From the IMG/VR virus record IMGVR_UViG_3300021959_000438, positions 1 through 22,449 of that record: a DNA stretch of 22,449 nt, one strand, 5' to 3'. The notes under the pieces are model-generated. The model searched no databases and was not told the DNA's origin. It was given only the letters and a program-made list of their open reading frames with translations. The translations under genes were made by a program, and so were the position numbers. This stretch comes from a virus. Positions 6,842 through 15,185 of this stretch are shown here, in pieces. Within the stretch, counting starts at the first letter, position 1. The number at the start of each line of letters is the position of its first letter.

Positions 6842-7545
6842 TGGCAGTTAGATTATTATTCCCAACCTTCGTATTTGAGAGGGATTTGTTAGACCCAAAC
6901 TTGAATGAACGACAAGGTATCGATGAAAAGTATTTAAAGATGTGCAAGGATGAGATAGATGCAATGAGAAGGAAAGACCCTGTAGGTCGAAATGTATCTA
7001 ATAGGTCAGGTTGGCAATCAGACGATGGTGTCGAGTCAAACCCTGGCTTAAGCAAACTGATGAGAACAATCGAACAGACATTTAAGGATGAAGTCCTACC
7101 ATTTCACGGTATAGACACGACAAAATGTACGATACATATTGGTAACTCTTGGGCGAATATAAACGATAAGGGTTCTTGGAACTCTCCACATTTACATAAT
7201 GGATGTTGGTATAGTGGTGTATTTTATGTAAGAGCAGATGGTGATGAGGGTGAAATCGTAATGATAGACAAAGACACTAAAGTAGTGTCAGATTTTCCTA
7301 ATTCTCAAAGGGTAAGAGAACAGTTTCCGTATAAACCTAAAGAAGGTAATCTCATATTGTTTCCTAGTGGATTAATGCATATGGTAACACCAAACACAAC
7401 AGATAAAGAACGATATAGTATTTCCTTTAATATGAATATGAGATATCATAGTCCGACTTATCGTCACGGGGATGTGCAGAATTACAATCCTAATGAATTT
7501 GTTTTTAATATTGATGAAAACGGAGACCCTATAGTATCATTATAG
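6841..7545 (+). CDS. 2-oxoglutarate/Fe(II) oxygenase, TIGR02466-like
   Basis: 234 aa. The N-terminus LLFPTFVFERDL is typical of the TIGR02466 / 2OG-FeII_Oxy_5 family, which starts with a strand that reads like 'FPTPVY'. The iron site is seen as SPHLHNGCWYSGVFYV (115-130; His117 and/or His119), and the distal part as GNLILFPSGLMHMV (169-182; His180) with Arg191 in KERYSISFNMN for 2-oxoglutarate. SWANIND (103-109) is another family feature. Substrate unknown. Unlike the oxygenase at 5278 it belongs to a different branch of the superfamily, so the block holds two distinct hydroxylase types and not a duplication. Start overlaps the upstream stop (TAATG), so it is translationally coupled. A late-promoter motif begins directly after its stop codon. 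Confidence 0.8.
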   Translation: MAVRLLFPTFVFERDLLDPNLNERQGIDEKYLKMCKDEIDAMRRKDPVGRNVSNRSGWQSDDGVESNPGLSKLMRTIEQTFKDEVLPFHGIDTTKCTIHIGNSWANINDKGSWNSPHLHNGCWYSGVFYVRADGDEGEIVMIDKDTKVVSDFPNSQRVREQFPYKPKEGNLILFPSGLMHMVTPNTTDKERYSISFNMNMRYHSPTYRHGDVQNYNPNEFVFNIDENGDPIVSL

Positions 7546-7553
7546 TATAAATA
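7546..7553 (+). promoter_or_regulatory. T4-type late promoter placed 5 nt before a start codon
   Basis: Exact TATAAATA immediately after the oxygenase stop codon. With the usual spacing, transcription would start at about 7559, which is the A of the next ATG. No Shine-Dalgarno sequence is possible in between. The same 5-nt arrangement occurs before gp20. Confidence 0.6.
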
Positions 7554-7558
7554 ATGAT

Positions 7559-7819
7559 ATGGAAATAGTCATAGACCCAACCTTTCTTTGGAACTTTTTT
7601 TTAACGGTAGTACTTATACCGTTGGGATTCTTTACACGTTCAGTGTTAGCAGAACAAAAACGAGTTGACATATTGGTCAACAAGACTCGTGAAGAGATAG
7701 CAAGGGATTATGTTACTAGAGAACAAAATGAAGCAGACTTTGGTAGAATTATGGATACTATAACACGTATTGATGAAAAACTAGACCGACTTCAAACTAA
7801 GACCTATTTCCAAGACTAA
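7559..7819 (+). CDS. Small protein with one membrane helix and a coiled coil
   Basis: 86 aa. Residues 8-27 (FLWNFFLTVVLIPLGFF) form a single likely membrane segment, preceded by an acidic short N-terminus. Residues 30-82 are charged and helical (KTREEIARDYVTREQNEADF, then heptad-like IMDTITRIDEKLDRLQ), suggesting a coiled coil. I recall similar small proteins just before gp13 in marine T4-like phages, with no proven function. A holin, spanin or membrane-anchored scaffold role is possible, but the sequence does not decide. No Shine-Dalgarno sequence is visible before the ATG; the late promoter suggests a leaderless message. Confidence 0.65.
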   Translation: MEIVIDPTFLWNFFLTVVLIPLGFFTRSVLAEQKRVDILVNKTREEIARDYVTREQNEADFGRIMDTITRIDEKLDRLQTKTYFQD

Positions 7820-7825
7820 AAAACA

Positions 7826-7833
7826 TATAAATA
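7826..7833 (+). promoter_or_regulatory. T4-type late promoter before gp13
   Basis: Exact TATAAATA in the 36-nt gap. Predicted start about 7839, leader about 17 nt, with AGGA at 7844-7847 eight nt before the gp13 ATG. A 5-bp inverted repeat (GTATT at 7834-7838, AATAC at 7847-7851) would enclose part of that site. Confidence 0.7.
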
Positions 7834-7855
7834 GTATTACAACAGGAATACTATT

Positions 7856-8671
7856 ATGTCAGAACCAAACTCAAAAGCATCGTTAAAAGAATACATTAAA
7901 AGAAGACTTGGAGCTCCAGTCTTAGAAATCAATGTAGATGATGACCAAATGGACGATAGAATTGATGAAGCATTGCAATACTTCAGAGAGTATCATTACG
8001 ATGGTTCAATTAAGACCTATCTAAAACATCAGATTACAAAAGACAAGAAGACTACAATGAAGACCAACGAGTCTACTACAGAGACTTCTGCTGGTACTCA
8101 CGCATATGATGATGAGGTGACACTTGAACAACAGAACTATATCGTATTACCCGAACACGTTCTTGCAGTAATTAACATTTTCCCATTTAATGATAAACAT
8201 AATATGAATATGTTTGACCTTAGATATCAACTAAGACTCAATGATTTGTGGGATTTAACTTCTACTAATATACTATATTACGAACAAGTACAACAACATA
8301 TCAATCTATTAGACCATATTTTAGTAGGTCGTACTCCTATTAGATATAACACACATATGAATAGACTATACTTAGATATGGATTTAGACTCTATCTATGA
8401 TGATGAATACATTCTTATTGAGTGTTATAGAAAGTTAGACCCATCCAACTTTACTGATATCTTTAATGATATGTGGTTAAAACGATATTCAACTGCATTA
8501 GTTAAATATCAGTGGGGTGAAAATCTATCCAAGTTCCAAGGTATCGCACTTCCAGGCGGGGTGACACTCGATGGTTCTGCAATGAAACAAGAAGCACAAG
8601 AAGAGATTACAAAATTAGAAGAAGAATCTAGACTGAATTATGAAATGCCAGTTATGGATATGATAGGTTAG
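7856..8671 (+). CDS. gp13: Neck protein gp13 (head completion)
   Basis: 271 aa, somewhat shorter than T4 gp13 (309). T4 gp13 joins the portal after DNA packaging and, with gp14, forms the neck to which the tail binds. Family features: the N-terminal LKEYIKRRLGAPVLEINVDD followed by DRIDEALQYFREYHYDG, a central LPEHVLAVINIFPF, the MFDLRYQLRLNDLW block, and a C-terminal MWLKRYSTALVKYQWGENL with LPGGVTLDGSAM. Residues about 55-80 are Thr/Lys-rich and probably a loop. Position before gp14, gp15, gp16 and gp17 is as in T4. It has its own late promoter and a fair ribosome binding site. Identification is firm from both sequence pattern and order. Confidence 0.92.
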   Translation: MSEPNSKASLKEYIKRRLGAPVLEINVDDDQMDDRIDEALQYFREYHYDGSIKTYLKHQITKDKKTTMKTNESTTETSAGTHAYDDEVTLEQQNYIVLPEHVLAVINIFPFNDKHNMNMFDLRYQLRLNDLWDLTSTNILYYEQVQQHINLLDHILVGRTPIRYNTHMNRLYLDMDLDSIYDDEYILIECYRKLDPSNFTDIFNDMWLKRYSTALVKYQWGENLSKFQGIALPGGVTLDGSAMKQEAQEEITKLEEESRLNYEMPVMDMIG

Positions 8672-8676
8672 GGATT

Positions 8677-9531
8677 ATGGCAACAAATGTTTTTTTCAAC
8701 CACGCAGTATCGACTGAACAACACCTCTATGAGGATTTAGTTGTTGAGTCATTGCGAATATACGGACACGAAACATATTATTTACCAAGAGAGGTTGTAG
8801 AAGAAGACACTATACTTGGTGAAGACGTGCAGTCAACATTTGGTGATGCATATTCCGTAGAGATGTATTTGGAAAATACAGATGCATTTGAAGGAGAGGG
8901 AGACCTATTCAGTAAGTTTGGTGTTCAAGTAAAAGACCAAGCAACCTTTGTCATATCTTTAAGAACTTGGGAAAGATTTATATCACTAGACTCCAACCTT
9001 GCAACATCACTAAGACCCAATGAGGGAGATTTAATTTACTTCCCTATGAGTGGTTCAATATTTGAAATCAAATTTGTGGAACACGAGAATCCATTCTATC
9101 AAGTTGGGAAACTCTTTGTATTCAAAATGCAATGTGAACTTTACGAATATAGTGGAGAAGATTTTGATACTGGTATTGATACAATAGACATTGTTGAAGA
9201 CCAACAAGCATATCAAATCGTTCTCAATATGGATAGTACAGGTACTGGAAATTATACTCCTAATGAAAATTTAACTAGAGATGGTATTGCTGTGGGTGAA
9301 GTGGTGTCTTGGACTCCATCCTCACACAAACTTGCTCTAAAAGATAACACTACAACACTACTAGTAGGAGATACTATTGTGGGTGCAAACGGTGCTTCCT
9401 ATGATATCTCTTCAATTGTGGATGTGTTATCATTTGATAATGATGGAAATGCACAAAATAAAGTATTTGAAGATGATGCAGATAACTACTTAGACTTCTC
9501 AGAAACAAATCCATTCGGTGAGGTTACATAA
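8677..9531 (+). CDS. gp14: Neck protein gp14 with C-terminal beta-domain
   Basis: 284 aa. The first 180 residues carry gp14 patterns: MATNVFFNHAVSTEQHLYED, IYGHETYYLPRE (29-40), TFGDAYSVEMYLEN (54-67) and the gp14-type core through FVISLRTWERF (91-101). T4 gp14 closes the filled head together with gp13 and connects to the tail. Residues about 183-247 look like a separate small beta-domain, containing IAVGEVVSWTPSSHKL and LLVGDTIVGANGASYDISSI, a pattern that also occurs in gp15 and, more loosely, in gp18 of this phage. The gene lies 5 nt after gp13 and its stop overlaps gp15's start by one base. Weak ribosome binding site (TAGGGAT), so coupling to gp13 is likely. Confidence 0.9.
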   Translation: MATNVFFNHAVSTEQHLYEDLVVESLRIYGHETYYLPREVVEEDTILGEDVQSTFGDAYSVEMYLENTDAFEGEGDLFSKFGVQVKDQATFVISLRTWERFISLDSNLATSLRPNEGDLIYFPMSGSIFEIKFVEHENPFYQVGKLFVFKMQCELYEYSGEDFDTGIDTIDIVEDQQAYQIVLNMDSTGTGNYTPNENLTRDGIAVGEVVSWTPSSHKLALKDNTTTLLVGDTIVGANGASYDISSIVDVLSFDNDGNAQNKVFEDDADNYLDFSETNPFGEVT

Positions 9532-10583
9532 TGTTTGGGACATTTTTTTACAATGAAACTACAAAACGTGCAGTATCTATATTTGGAACTTTGTTTAATA
9601 ACATAACAATTAAAAAAATTAAATCAGACGGAACTGTATTGTTTCAACAAAAGGTTCCAATATCATATGGGCCGAAAGAAAAGTTTCTAGAAAGACTTAA
9701 AGAAGAACCGAATCTAAGTGATGGAAGTAGGACTGCAATATCACTTCCACGTATGGCATTTCAATTAAGTGGATTTGAATATGATGCATCTAGACAGCAA
9801 AACAAACTCATAAGACAATCTAAAACAACACTAGACACTGATGACACTACAAAAAGGTCATTTCAATATCAACCATCACCATACAATCTAAATTTCACTC
9901 TTTCTATTCTTACAAATCAAACTAATGATGCATTACAGATTGTAGAACAGATATTACCATATTTCCAACCCGAATATACAGTCACTATGAAAATGATTGA
10001 TGATATGGCAGATGTTAGAGATGTACCAATAATATTGAATAGTGTTAGTATGGACGAAAACTATGAGGGAACTTTTGAGGAAAATAGAACAATAGAATAC
10101 ACTTTAGACTTCACTATGAAAATATACTTCTTTGGCCCAGTCAATACAGGGAAGATTATTACCAATGTTATTGAAAGAGACTATATCAATAGTGCAAGTG
10201 GTCTGTTTACATCCTCTCAAATAAATGATTCAGGTCTAATAAAAGAAGTTAAACACTATGAACCTGCATTCGCAGAAACAACATCTACTGCAGTATCCAG
10301 TTCTACAACAATACCTTTTGCAACTGCAATAAATAATAGTATAAGTGTGGGTGATGAAGTATTTGGAACAAACTTAGCAACCAATCCAACCATTTCAAGT
10401 ATCGCAGTAGATAAGTTATCTATAGTAGTGTCGAGTGCAGTTACCATAGATACAAAAACCACACTTAAATTTGTGGGTTCAGTAAATCCAAATGACACAT
10501 TTGTTGTTGCTGAAACAGTAACCTTCTATGATGAGGGTACTAGTTCAACATATGAAGAAGATACAGAAAGTGATGCAAGTTAA
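9531..10583 (+). CDS. gp15: Tail sheath terminator/completion protein gp15
   Basis: 350 aa, longer than T4 gp15 (272). The N-terminus MFGTFFYNETTKRAVSIFGT with LFNNITIKK is characteristic of gp15, as are FQQKVPISYGPKEKFLERL (38-56), LPRMAFQLSGFEYD (72-85) and YNLNFTLSILTNQTNDALQI (118-137). In T4 gp15 caps the tail as a hexamer and binds the neck. The additional C-terminal segment, about 250-315, holds an extra beta-domain (SVGDEVFGTNL, then TISSI, SIVVSSAVTI and TTLKF), a type often found attached to marine phage structural proteins. The last 15 residues are acidic. TAATG overlap with gp14; gp16 starts 2 nt after its stop. Confidence 0.9.
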   Translation: MFGTFFYNETTKRAVSIFGTLFNNITIKKIKSDGTVLFQQKVPISYGPKEKFLERLKEEPNLSDGSRTAISLPRMAFQLSGFEYDASRQQNKLIRQSKTTLDTDDTTKRSFQYQPSPYNLNFTLSILTNQTNDALQIVEQILPYFQPEYTVTMKMIDDMADVRDVPIILNSVSMDENYEGTFEENRTIEYTLDFTMKIYFFGPVNTGKIITNVIERDYINSASGLFTSSQINDSGLIKEVKHYEPAFAETTSTAVSSSTTIPFATAINNSISVGDEVFGTNLATNPTISSIAVDKLSIVVSSAVTIDTKTTLKFVGSVNPNDTFVVAETVTFYDEGTSSTYEEDTESDAS

Positions 10584-10585
10584 TT

Positions 10586-10987
10586 ATGACAGACAAAATA
10601 GACGACCAATTAAATAACCTATTAGACATATCTACAGATATTAAGAAAGAGACTGAATTAGTTCCTCTTCCTAGTAGAGTACAAAACATAGAAACCGATT
10701 ACAAGTATGCACGAGAGAACCTCTACAACCTCGTAGAGAGGGGTCAGGATGCAATCGATGGAATACTTGAACTATCTAAAGAAACTGAACACCCACGTGC
10801 TTACGAGGTCGCAGGACAGTTAATTAAGACAGTAGGTGAGACTGCAGAGAAGTTAATAGACCTACAAAGTAAATTGAAAAAACTAGAAGGTGAAGAACAG
10901 AAAGTTGGAACTCAACACAATCATTTATATGTCGGTTCTACATCAGAGTTACAAAAATTCTTAAAGAAAGAGACTAATAAAGACTAA
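10586..10987 (+). CDS. gp16: Terminase small subunit gp16
   Basis: 133 aa (T4 gp16: 164). The conserved middle part is clear: DYKYARENLYNLVERGQDAI (38-57), a long helix DGILELSKETEHPRAYEV (58-75) and QLIKTVGETAEKLIDLQSKL (77-96). These form the helical hairpin by which gp16 oligomerises into a ring and regulates the gp17 motor at initiation of packaging. The C-terminal part after residue 103 (VGTQHNHLYVGSTSELQKFL) is short and may contact gp17 (family knowledge). It sits between gp15 and gp17 with 2-nt and 1-nt-overlap junctions, the T4 arrangement. Confidence 0.9.
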   Translation: MTDKIDDQLNNLLDISTDIKKETELVPLPSRVQNIETDYKYARENLYNLVERGQDAIDGILELSKETEHPRAYEVAGQLIKTVGETAEKLIDLQSKLKKLEGEEQKVGTQHNHLYVGSTSELQKFLKKETNKD

Positions 10988-12570
10988 TGGTTAATCCTCA
11001 AAATTCAGGGTATCTTGGTAACGTCCTGATTAAAAGAGCTGGTATTGAACACCAATACACTGAAGACGAGTTACAAGAATACTTAACGTGTTCTAAAGAC
11101 CCCTGTCATTTCATTGAAAACTATACACAAATTATATCACTAGATGAGGGATTGGTTCCCTTTAAACTTCGTGGTTATCAAGGGAAACTTATAGACCACT
11201 ATAATAAGAATCGTTTTAATGTGGTTCTTGCAAGTAGACAGAGTGGTAAATCAATTACATCTTGTGCATATTTACTATGGTATCTTCTATTTCATCCCGA
11301 AGTCAATGTTGCAATTCTTGCTAACAAAGGTGCGATTGCAAGAGAGATGATTTCTCGTCTTGTGACTATGTTGGAAAGTGTCCCGTTCTTTTTACAGCCA
11401 GGTGTTAAGATTCTTAACAAAGGGTCTATTGAGTTTGCAAATGATAGTAAAGTCGTTGCAGCTGCGACCTCTTCAAGTTCTATTCGTGGTATGTCAATCA
11501 ACCTACTATACTTAGATGAGTTTGCATTCGTAGAAGGTGCAGAAGAGTTCTATACTTCAACCTACCCTGTTGTGACCTCGGGTAAAGAGTCTAAGGTTAT
11601 TATCACCTCTACTGCAAACGGTGTGGGTAATATGTTCCATAAGATATACGAATCTGCAGTCCACGAACAATCCGAATATAAATCATTTACAATCAACTGG
11701 TATGATGTTCCTGATAGAGATGAAGAGTGGAAGAAGATGACTATTGCAAACACTTCCGAAGCACAGTTTGAACAGGAATATGGTAATAGTTTCTTAGGAA
11801 CTGGGTCAACACTTATCAATAGTAATACACTATTAGGTCTTAGAGCAGTAGACCCTGAATGGTATAAAGATAATGTTAGTATATACGAGTTACCACAAAA
11901 AGACCATAACTATGTTTGTACAGTAGATGTATCACAAGGTAGAGGGTTAGATTACTCCACATTTACTATTATTGATGTGTCAGTACAACCATTTCAGTTG
12001 GTTGCATCATATAGAGACAATATGATATCATCTATGCTACTTCCTGATATTATAAATAAATATGTAAAACCTTATAACGAAGCATTAGTTGTTATAGAAA
12101 ATAATGCTGAAGGTTCTATGGTAGCAACGCAATTGCATTATGATATAGAGTATCCTAATGTATTCGCACAAGGATTACAGAAAGCATCAGATATTGGTGT
12201 GACTATGAACAGACAGATTAAGAGAATCGGTTGTTCAACATTAAAAGAACTTTTAGAAGAGAACAGATTAAATATAGTAGACCGTGCAACCATAACAGAA
12301 CTGATGACCTTTGTTATCAAAGGTAATAGTTATGAAGCAGATAGAGGATATCACGATGATTCTGTTATGAATCTCGTATTATTTTCTTGGTTCGTGACTA
12401 CACAACAATTTGAGTTCCTAACAGATAGAGCAGTTAAAGACTTGCTTTATTCGGAACAACAGAAGTTAATCGAAGATGACCTATTACCGCCAGGTTTCTT
12501 CCATCAAGATGAAGGTGTGGAAACTAGTTTTGTAGATTCCAACGGAGATAGGTGGTTCACAAATACCTAA
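10987..12570 (+). CDS. gp17: Terminase large subunit gp17 (packaging ATPase and nuclease)
   Basis: 527 aa (T4: 610). N-terminal ATPase: Walker A SRQSGKS at 83-89, Walker B LLYLDE with Asp177/Glu178, coupling motif TSTANG at 207-212. C-terminal RNase H-like nuclease: first acidic residue Asp314 in CTVDVSQGRGLDYST, second Glu371 in VVIENNAEG, third Asp457/458 in GYHDDSV. These correspond to D401, E458 and D542 of T4 gp17. The enzyme pumps DNA into the procapsid through gp20 and cuts the concatemer. Compared with T4 the N-terminal region before the ATPase core is shorter. Start ATG overlaps gp16's stop. It is the last gene before a strong late-promoter region for gp18. All key residues are present, so it should be active. 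Confidence 0.97.
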   Translation: MVNPQNSGYLGNVLIKRAGIEHQYTEDELQEYLTCSKDPCHFIENYTQIISLDEGLVPFKLRGYQGKLIDHYNKNRFNVVLASRQSGKSITSCAYLLWYLLFHPEVNVAILANKGAIAREMISRLVTMLESVPFFLQPGVKILNKGSIEFANDSKVVAAATSSSSIRGMSINLLYLDEFAFVEGAEEFYTSTYPVVTSGKESKVIITSTANGVGNMFHKIYESAVHEQSEYKSFTINWYDVPDRDEEWKKMTIANTSEAQFEQEYGNSFLGTGSTLINSNTLLGLRAVDPEWYKDNVSIYELPQKDHNYVCTVDVSQGRGLDYSTFTIIDVSVQPFQLVASYRDNMISSMLLPDIINKYVKPYNEALVVIENNAEGSMVATQLHYDIEYPNVFAQGLQKASDIGVTMNRQIKRIGCSTLKELLEENRLNIVDRATITELMTFVIKGNSYEADRGYHDDSVMNLVLFSWFVTTQQFEFLTDRAVKDLLYSEQQKLIEDDLLPPGFFHQDEGVETSFVDSNGDRWFTNT

Positions 12571-12593
12571 ATAGTATTTGTTAGAATAACAAA
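12567..12593 (+). promoter_or_regulatory. Possible late promoter CTAAATA with following hairpin
   Basis: CTAAATA at 12567-12573 overlaps the gp17 stop. A perfect 7-bp inverted repeat follows (TTTGTTA at 12577-12583, TAACAAA at 12587-12593, loop GAA), close to the expected start near 12579. It could be a 5'-end hairpin or a weak processing or termination hairpin for gp17 mRNA. Confidence 0.45.
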
Positions 12594-12596
12594 AGT

Positions 12597-12631
12597 TATA
12601 AATAAAACAGTAAGAAAACAAAACTTTTTAC
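12597..12631 (+). promoter_or_regulatory. Late promoter of the tail sheath gene with 5'-end hairpin
   Basis: TATAAATA at 12597-12604. Predicted start about 12610. A hairpin can form exactly from there: GTAAGAA (12610-12616) with TTTTTAC (12625-12631), 7 bp including one G-U pair. AGGAG at 12639-12643 then lies 7 nt before the gp18 ATG. Confidence 0.65.
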
Positions 12632-12650
12632 AATTAACAGGAGAAAAAGT

Positions 12651-14648
12651 ATGGCATTTCAAGTATCACCCGGCATTCAGGTCTCAGAGATAGACTTAAC
12701 GAATGTTGTGCCAGCTGTATCATCTACTACAGGTGCATTCGCTGGTTCATTTCAATGGGGCCCTGTTGATGAGGTAATAACAGTTTCAGATGGTAAAGGT
12801 CTAGTTGACTCATTTTATGAACCTGCTAATACGGACTCTTCAGCAGAGGACTTTTATACTGCTGAATCATTCCTTAAGTATGGTTCATCATTAAGAGTAG
12901 TTAGAATTAATACTACGGGATTGCAGAACGCTAACGCATCTGCAGGAACACAATTAATCACAAATGAAACAAACTATGACGACATCGCAAAAGACGGTCA
13001 ACTTGCAGCTACAATAGGAAAGTTCACAGCAAGATATGCAGGTGCTTTAGGTAATTCACTTAAAGTTTCAGTATGTGCAAGTGCAGACGCTTATTCTAAG
13101 AGTGCAGAGACAACTCTTTCTGCAGAAGAAGTAGCAGGACAAACACTTATTAGTGTTACTGCTGCAGATGGTTTTATCGTCAGAGATATAGTAGAATTTG
13201 CAAACCACGACACATTATACAGAGTAACAGCAGTCGATACAGGTGCAGATACAATTACAGTATCAGCATTAAATCAACCTACTGGTACTGGACTAACAGA
13301 AACTGTTCCAAGTGCAACTAGTGTTGCTAGGTCTTGGGAATTTTATAACCTATTCAATAAAGCGCCAGGTAAATCACAATCTGCATTAAAAGCAGGTGGT
13401 TCAGATGATGAAATACACATAGTAGTAGTAGACGAAGATGGAGACATCACAGGAACTGCTAACACAGTATTAGAATCATATGGATTTGTATCTCTCGCAT
13501 CGGATTCTAAAGATTCCACAGGTAATTCAAACTATTATAGAGATGTAATACACAACAGTTCAAAGTATATTTACTGGACTGGACATTCAACTGCAATGTT
13601 AACCACTGCATCTGAAACAAGAACACATTTACTATCAGCAACAACTGCTTTCTTAAGACCTTCAACACCTGAAAACTCATCATTGAGTGCTGGTGCAGAT
13701 GGTAGTGCAACAACTGCTGGTCAGAAACACGCTGCTTGGACAACACATTTTGGAGATGCAGAGTCAATAGACTTATCTTTCCTAATAATGGGTTCAGTTG
13801 CAGGTGATTCACTTACAGATTGGACTACAATGGTTAATCAAGGTATTTTACTTGCAGAAACAAGAAAAGATTGTATGTTCGTTGCATCCCCACTAAGAAA
13901 GGATTGTCTCGGAACTACAAACACTGAAACAGGTCATTTTGCACCAACAAATGAGTCTAATAGGACTAAAAATGTTATTGCAACAATGAATACTGCATCA
14001 TCTTCATCATATTGTGTCTTTGACTCAACTTGGGTTTACCAATACGACAGATTCAATGACAGATATGTATGGATACCTGCTAACCCACACACTGCTGGAA
14101 TTATGGCAAGGTCTGACTTACTAAGAGACCCTTGGTTCTCACCTGCTGGATTCAGTAGAGGTCAGTACTTAGGTATAACAAAACTCGCTCATAACCCTGC
14201 ACAATCATCTAGAGATGATTTATATCGTGCAAGAGTTAACCCAGTTGTTACATTCCCAGGCCAAGGAACAGTGTTATTTGGTGATAAAACAGGATTAACA
14301 ACTACAAGTGCTTTTGACAGAATTAATGTCAGAAGATTATTCATCGTCTTAGAAAAGGCAATCGCAACTGCTGCTAAAGCACAATTATTTGAATACAATG
14401 ATGCATTCACACGTGCTCAGTTTAGAAGTGCAGTAGAACCTTTCTTAAGAGATGTTAAGAATAGAAGAGGATTAACAGACTATTCAGTTATTTGTGACGA
14501 AACAAACAATACTGATTCAGTAATAGATAGAAACGAATTTGTTTGTTCTATCTTTATCAAACCTGCAAAATCCATTAACTTTATTACTTTAAACTTTGTC
14601 GCTACTCGAAGTGGTGTTCAGTTTGAAGAAGTTTACAGTGCAGTTTAA
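12651..14648 (+). CDS. gp18: Tail sheath protein gp18
   Basis: 665 aa, about the size of T4 gp18 (659). The N-terminus AFQVSPGIQVSEIDLTNVVP is the family hallmark, followed by SSTTGAFAGSFQWGPVDEV. The C-terminal half carries the conserved contractile core: AETRKDCMFVASPL, a YVWIPANPHTAGIMARSD block, WFSPAGFSRGQ, LFGDKTG, FDRINVRRLFIVLEKAI and the last strand ITLNFVATRSGVQFEE. The protein forms the contractile helix around the gp19 tube. Residues about 152-228 (TLSAEEVAGQTLISVTAADG, then IVEFANHDTLYRVTAVDTG) look like an inserted beta-domain on the outer surface. It has its own late promoter with a 41-nt leader and a strong ribosome binding site, which fits its high demand. Confidence 0.97.
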   Translation: MAFQVSPGIQVSEIDLTNVVPAVSSTTGAFAGSFQWGPVDEVITVSDGKGLVDSFYEPANTDSSAEDFYTAESFLKYGSSLRVVRINTTGLQNANASAGTQLITNETNYDDIAKDGQLAATIGKFTARYAGALGNSLKVSVCASADAYSKSAETTLSAEEVAGQTLISVTAADGFIVRDIVEFANHDTLYRVTAVDTGADTITVSALNQPTGTGLTETVPSATSVARSWEFYNLFNKAPGKSQSALKAGGSDDEIHIVVVDEDGDITGTANTVLESYGFVSLASDSKDSTGNSNYYRDVIHNSSKYIYWTGHSTAMLTTASETRTHLLSATTAFLRPSTPENSSLSAGADGSATTAGQKHAAWTTHFGDAESIDLSFLIMGSVAGDSLTDWTTMVNQGILLAETRKDCMFVASPLRKDCLGTTNTETGHFAPTNESNRTKNVIATMNTASSSSYCVFDSTWVYQYDRFNDRYVWIPANPHTAGIMARSDLLRDPWFSPAGFSRGQYLGITKLAHNPAQSSRDDLYRARVNPVVTFPGQGTVLFGDKTGLTTTSAFDRINVRRLFIVLEKAIATAAKAQLFEYNDAFTRAQFRSAVEPFLRDVKNRRGLTDYSVICDETNNTDSVIDRNEFVCSIFIKPAKSINFITLNFVATRSGVQFEEVYSAV

Positions 14649-14661
14649 TAGGAGTATATAA

Positions 14662-15159
14662 ATGGCAACAATAGACCAATTTAAAGCACAATTAATCGGT
14701 GGTGGCCCTCGTGCAAACCGATTTAGAGTGTTCTTACCTCGTGCAGGAAACAAAATAGAATTTCTATGTAAGGCTGCACAGATACCTGCTGCAACAATCG
14801 GAGTAGTTCCTGTAAACTTTAGAGGACATATTCTTAAACTTGCAGGGGACAGAACATTTGAACCTTGGAATGTTACTATAATCAACGATGTTGAGTTTAG
14901 TGCAAGGACTGCCCTAGAAGCGTGGCAAACAGAAATTCAAGCATTAGACAGTGGAGAAGGTGCAACAGACACTGATTATCTACTATCACGTGCTTATGTT
15001 GAACAATTAAATAAAGACGATTCAGTACTAGCGAGATACGAATTCTTCAATATGTTCCCTACTTCAATTGGTGCAATAGACCTTTCATACGAAAGTGTAG
15101 ATGCATTAGAAGAGTTTACAGTTGACTTTGAGTTCTCTCACTGGGAAAGAGTCGTTTAG
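14662..15159 (+). CDS. gp19: Tail tube protein gp19
   Basis: 165 aa (T4: 163). Typical tail-tube pattern: FKAQLIGGGPRANRFRVFLP at the start, IEFLCKAAQIPAATIG (32-47), VNFRGHILKLAGDR (51-64), FEPWNVTIINDVEFSARTAL (66-85), and RYEFFNMFPTSIGAIDLSYE near 124-143. Hexamers of it stack into the tube through which DNA leaves. AGGAG at 14650-14654 lies 7 nt before the ATG; gp18 ends only 13 nt upstream, so the two are probably co-transcribed. A distant relative of the same fold is encoded at 21559-22095. Confidence 0.96.
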   Translation: MATIDQFKAQLIGGGPRANRFRVFLPRAGNKIEFLCKAAQIPAATIGVVPVNFRGHILKLAGDRTFEPWNVTIINDVEFSARTALEAWQTEIQALDSGEGATDTDYLLSRAYVEQLNKDDSVLARYEFFNMFPTSIGAIDLSYESVDALEEFTVDFEFSHWERVV

Positions 15160-15163
15160 TGAA

Positions 15164-15185
15164 ATGACACCTAAAATGGTGTTAT
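15164..15185 (+). other. Hairpin between gp19 and gp20
   Basis: ATGACACC (15164-15171) pairs with GGTGTTAT (15178-15185), 8 bp with one G-U pair and loop TAAAAT. It overlaps the first bases of the late-promoter motif at 15183. No T-run follows, so it is not a standard terminator. It could protect the 3' end of gp18-gp19 mRNA or be a processing site. Confidence 0.45.
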
